Assembly (NCBI RefSeq): GCF_009712475.1 | Contig: NZ_VCJO01000028.1 | Coordinates: forward strand, 1 to 43,238 | Direction of reading: 5' to 3' | Length of the DNA stretch: 43,238 bases | Origin: Micromonospora sp. CP22 | Lineage (GTDB): Bacteria; Actinomycetota; Actinomycetes; Mycobacteriales; Micromonosporaceae | Shown here: one piece after another, positions 41,419-43,238 of the stretch | How the letters are laid out: the number at the start of each line of letters is the position of its first letter | How positions within the stretch are numbered: position 1 is the stretch's first letter | Program-made: the position numbers and the translations under genes | The notes under the pieces: model-generated | What the model was told of the DNA's origin: nothing | Databases searched by the model: none | The model's input: only the letters and a program-made list of their open reading frames with translations

Positions 41419-42963
41419 TCAGGCGGGTGTGCACACCGGGTTCAACCCGGTGGCGGTCCCGACGCCCTGGAAGCCGAACTCGGTGTACTGGCCGGCGTTC
41501 ACCGACCCGTTGTAGCTGACGTTGCTGAACTGCACGGTGCCGCTGTTGCCGCTGCGGTCGGCGTTCCAGGCGTTGGTCACGGACGAACCGGAGGGCAGCG
41601 TGAGCTGGACGCTCCACCCGCTGATCGGCGCGGTGGTGGCGGTGACCCGTACGGTGACGACGAAGCCACCCGTCCACGCGTCCAGTGCCGAGACGGTTGC
41701 CGAGCATCCGGTGGTCGGGTTCGGCGTGGTGGGCGCTGGAGTGGTCGGGTCGACCGGCGGCTCGGACGGCGGCGGGGTGGTCGGGTCGACCGGCGGCTCG
41801 GAGGGCGGCGGGGTGGTCGGGTCGACCGGCGGCTCGGACGGCGGCGGGGTGGTGGTGTTCCGGCCCTTGTTCAACTCGTCGAGCACCGCGTGGTAGGCGG
41901 CCTTCTTCTGGTAGTTGCCGTTGCCGCCGGTGAACAGCAGGCCCCGCTCGGAGGAGCGCCACGACTCGCTGTCGGAGATGCCCCAGACGGTGATGCCGGT
42001 GCACCGCTCGACGTTCAGGCAGGCCCGGACGACCTTGCGGTAGTTCTCCGCCTGACCCGCTCCGATGTCGTTGTTGCTCAGGTCGTCGTCGATGTCCAGC
42101 TCGGTGATGTGCACCTCGACGCCGAGGTCGGCGAAGCGTTGGATGTTGGCCTGCAGGTCGTCGGTGATGATGCTGTTCGGGTTGTCGTTGAAGTGCGCCT
42201 GGAACCCGACGCAGTCGATGTACTGCCGGTAGTTGCTGACGATGTCGTACAGCGCGTCGGCTTTGCGGTTGCGGACTCCGCCCTGGACCGTGAGGCCATC
42301 GACGTCGTAGTCGTTGATGCAGAGCTTGGTGGTGTAACCGCCGGCCTGCACGACCTGCTTGGCCCGGATGAAGGAATCCCGGATGACGTCGGTGTCGCCG
42401 GGGTCGAAGAAGTCACCGTCGCCGTTCGCGTCCCGGTTCATGGTGTGCGGCCACTGGTTCCGCCGCCGGCCGGTGTTGTTGTCTTCCAGCGCCTCGTTGA
42501 CCACGTCCCAGTACGCGATCCTGCTGCCCCACCGGTTGATGGCGTTGCCGATGAAGGTGTTCAGCGTCGCCTGGCTGGCGCCCTGCAACGCGCCGGCCTG
42601 TGAGTGCCAGACCAGGGTGTGGCCACGGACCAGCATGTTGTTGCTCTGGGCGTGGTTGACCAAGGTGTCCGCACCGCTGGTGTTCTGCAACCCGCCGCTG
42701 GAGGTGGCGATGCGGTCCGGCTTCATGTCGTTCTCGGGTGTCAGCTGGCCGAACTCCTGACCGACGATCGGGTAGAGCCGGTTGGGGGAGGCCGCGACGC
42801 CGAAGAACAGCCCGGCGTTGGCGGCTGCGGCCCGCAGCGTGGTCTCGGCCGCGGCGGCCGGGGCGCTCGACTGGACTGCCACGGCGCTGCCAATCAGCAA
42901 CAACGCCGCCGCTGGCAGAGCTGTCCGGGCTAATCTCCTGCGCCGCGTCAGGTCGCTGTTCAC
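41419..42963 (-). CDS. Secreted GH10 endo-1,4-beta-xylanase with CBM2-like domain
   Basis: The protein is 514 aa from a GTG at 42963 with GGAGG just upstream. Residues 1-40 are a signal peptide (Arg-rich, hydrophobic, AAAA end). The GH10 barrel spans about 42-345. The acid/base Glu is in YWDVVNEALED and the nucleophile Glu is in VHITELDIDDD, with TPENDMKPD and RGHTLVWHSQ also conserved. A Pro/Thr linker of three 12-residue repeats (PPSEPPVDPTTP) leads to a CBM2-type domain bounded by two Cys (GCSATVSALDAW to NPVCTPA). It hydrolyses xylan outside the cell, with the CBM2 holding it on polysaccharide. A tandem operator-like repeat lies upstream. Confidence 0.95.
   Translation of the reverse strand: MNSDLTRRRRLARTALPAAALLLIGSAVAVQSSAPAAAAETTLRAAAANAGLFFGVAASPNRLYPIVGQEFGQLTPENDMKPDRIATSSGGLQNTSGADTLVNHAQSNNMLVRGHTLVWHSQAGALQGASQATLNTFIGNAINRWGSRIAYWDVVNEALEDNNTGRRRNQWPHTMNRDANGDGDFFDPGDTDVIRDSFIRAKQVVQAGGYTTKLCINDYDVDGLTVQGGVRNRKADALYDIVSNYRQYIDCVGFQAHFNDNPNSIITDDLQANIQRFADLGVEVHITELDIDDDLSNNDIGAGQAENYRKVVRACLNVERCTGITVWGISDSESWRSSERGLLFTGGNGNYQKKAAYHAVLDELNKGRNTTTPPPSEPPVDPTTPPPSEPPVDPTTPPPSEPPVDPTTPAPTTPNPTTGCSATVSALDAWTGGFVVTVRVTATTAPISGWSVQLTLPSGSSVTNAWNADRSGNSGTVQFSNVSYNGSVNAGQYTEFGFQGVGTATGLNPVCTPA
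41741..41848 (-). repeat. Three 36-base tandem repeats in the xylanase linker
   Basis: Units at 41741-41776, 41777-41812 and 41813-41848 are nearly identical and encode the 12-residue Pro/Thr linker repeat. Their number could vary between strains by slippage or unequal exchange. Confidence 0.9.
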
Positions 42964-43238
42964 GGGCCCTCCTTGATGCTCGACGTCACCAATCGACGCA
43001 GATGCATGTCACTGGAGGGTCAGTCTCGATACCCGCCGACCGTGCTGTCAACAACTTCCGGAAACGTTCCGGAAACGTCGCGTGGTCGAGCGGGCCGGCC
43101 CCGGCTGTCCCCCGAAAGTGCGCCGGGCGGATGCTAACTTGATCTTTAACCTGGGGTCGGCTTGTATCGACCCTGGCTGATCATGGCCGCAGCCCTTGGT
43201 TGATCATTCTTCTTGTCGAGGGAAGAAGATCAGGGCCA
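42964..43238. other. Xylanase upstream region and window edge
   Basis: No gene is seen. It holds the operator-like repeats (43056-43077). Near the edge is a hairpin-like stretch in which TGATC-A-TTCTTC pairs with GAAGAAGATCA at about 43200-43233. The downstream gene, if any, lies outside the window. Confidence 0.5.
43056..43077. promoter_or_regulatory. Tandem operator-like repeats upstream of the xylanase
   Basis: TTCCGGAAACG is repeated head to tail (43056-43066 and 43067-43077), about 95-115 bases before the xylanase start. Each copy contains the palindrome TTCCGGAA, and the junction makes a GGAAACGTTCC dyad. Position and symmetry suit a LacI-type sugar-responsive repressor; the regulator is not in view. 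Confidence 0.5.

Noticed and set aside
41741..41848. Tandem repeats as a CRISPR array
   Set aside because: The units are contiguous without spacers and are in frame as a Pro/Thr protein linker.

Overview
The window is GC-rich with a strong G/C third-position bias, frequent GTG starts and many 4-base stop/start overlaps. It carries PucR, LacI and MerR regulators and a secreted GH10 xylanase with a C-terminal CBM2-like domain. This points to an actinomycete, most likely Micromonosporaceae; that placement is inference from style and gene content. No CRISPR array, rRNA gene or intact mobile element is visible.

Region 1 (83-5547) is accessory. Two tandem minus-strand paralogues encode large SDR-like proteins with an N-terminal helical region and a CxxC...CxxC zinc-ribbon-like knuckle. 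Both lack the catalytic Tyr of the SDR YxxxK motif. Directly upstream of the second one, in the same direction, lie two tandem tRNA-like genes with unusual anticodon loops; the 3' end of the nearer one is 21 nt from the ATG, so tRNA and mRNA may share a transcript. A small Cys-containing protein and a stretch of decayed mobile DNA follow (IS256-type transposase N-terminus with an in-frame stop, and a sigma/HTH-like fragment).

Region 2 (5548-29552) is a catabolic island of about 24 kb with no obvious single substrate. Operon A (5548-12761, plus): a polyamine-type ABC importer (ATPase, a fused double permease, a lipoprotein binding protein) interleaved with a succinate-semialdehyde-dehydrogenase-like enzyme and a class III transaminase. 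A LacI regulator (12834-13913, minus) faces it. Operon B (14080-19070, plus): acetolactate-synthase-like TPP enzyme, aldehyde dehydrogenase, class V PLP enzyme, SDR. Operon C (21359-19096, minus): glutamate-1-semialdehyde-aminomutase-like PLP enzyme and a phosphotriesterase-family hydrolase. Operon D (21480-29552, plus): D-threonine aldolase/D-serine dehydratase-like enzyme, D-aminoacylase-like hydrolase, aldehyde dehydrogenase, ATZ/TRZ-type amidohydrolase, and a homodimeric pyruvate-dehydrogenase-E1-like enzyme. A 13-base near-palindrome (core GAATACGTATGCA) occurs both upstream of operon A and in the lacI/operon B divergent region, linking them as a likely LacI regulon. Operons C and D share a separate dyad (CCCTACTGTG...CACAGTAGGG). 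The chemistry suggests uptake of an amine or amide compound, hydrolysis of amide bonds, PLP-dependent deamination or C-C cleavage, and oxidation of aldehydes to acids.

Region 3 (29713-36057): a PucR-type regulator divergent from an FMO-like flavin monooxygenase, SDR and MFS symporter operon, then a convergent DHA2-type MFS exporter with a MerR/SoxR-like operator far upstream of its start.

Region 4 (36483-43238): a minus-strand set of a membrane-anchored unknown protein, a P-loop kinase-like protein and a PCMT-family methyltransferase; an Old Yellow Enzyme preceded by its probable MerR regulator; a small membrane protein; and the xylanase, preceded by tandem operator-like repeats.
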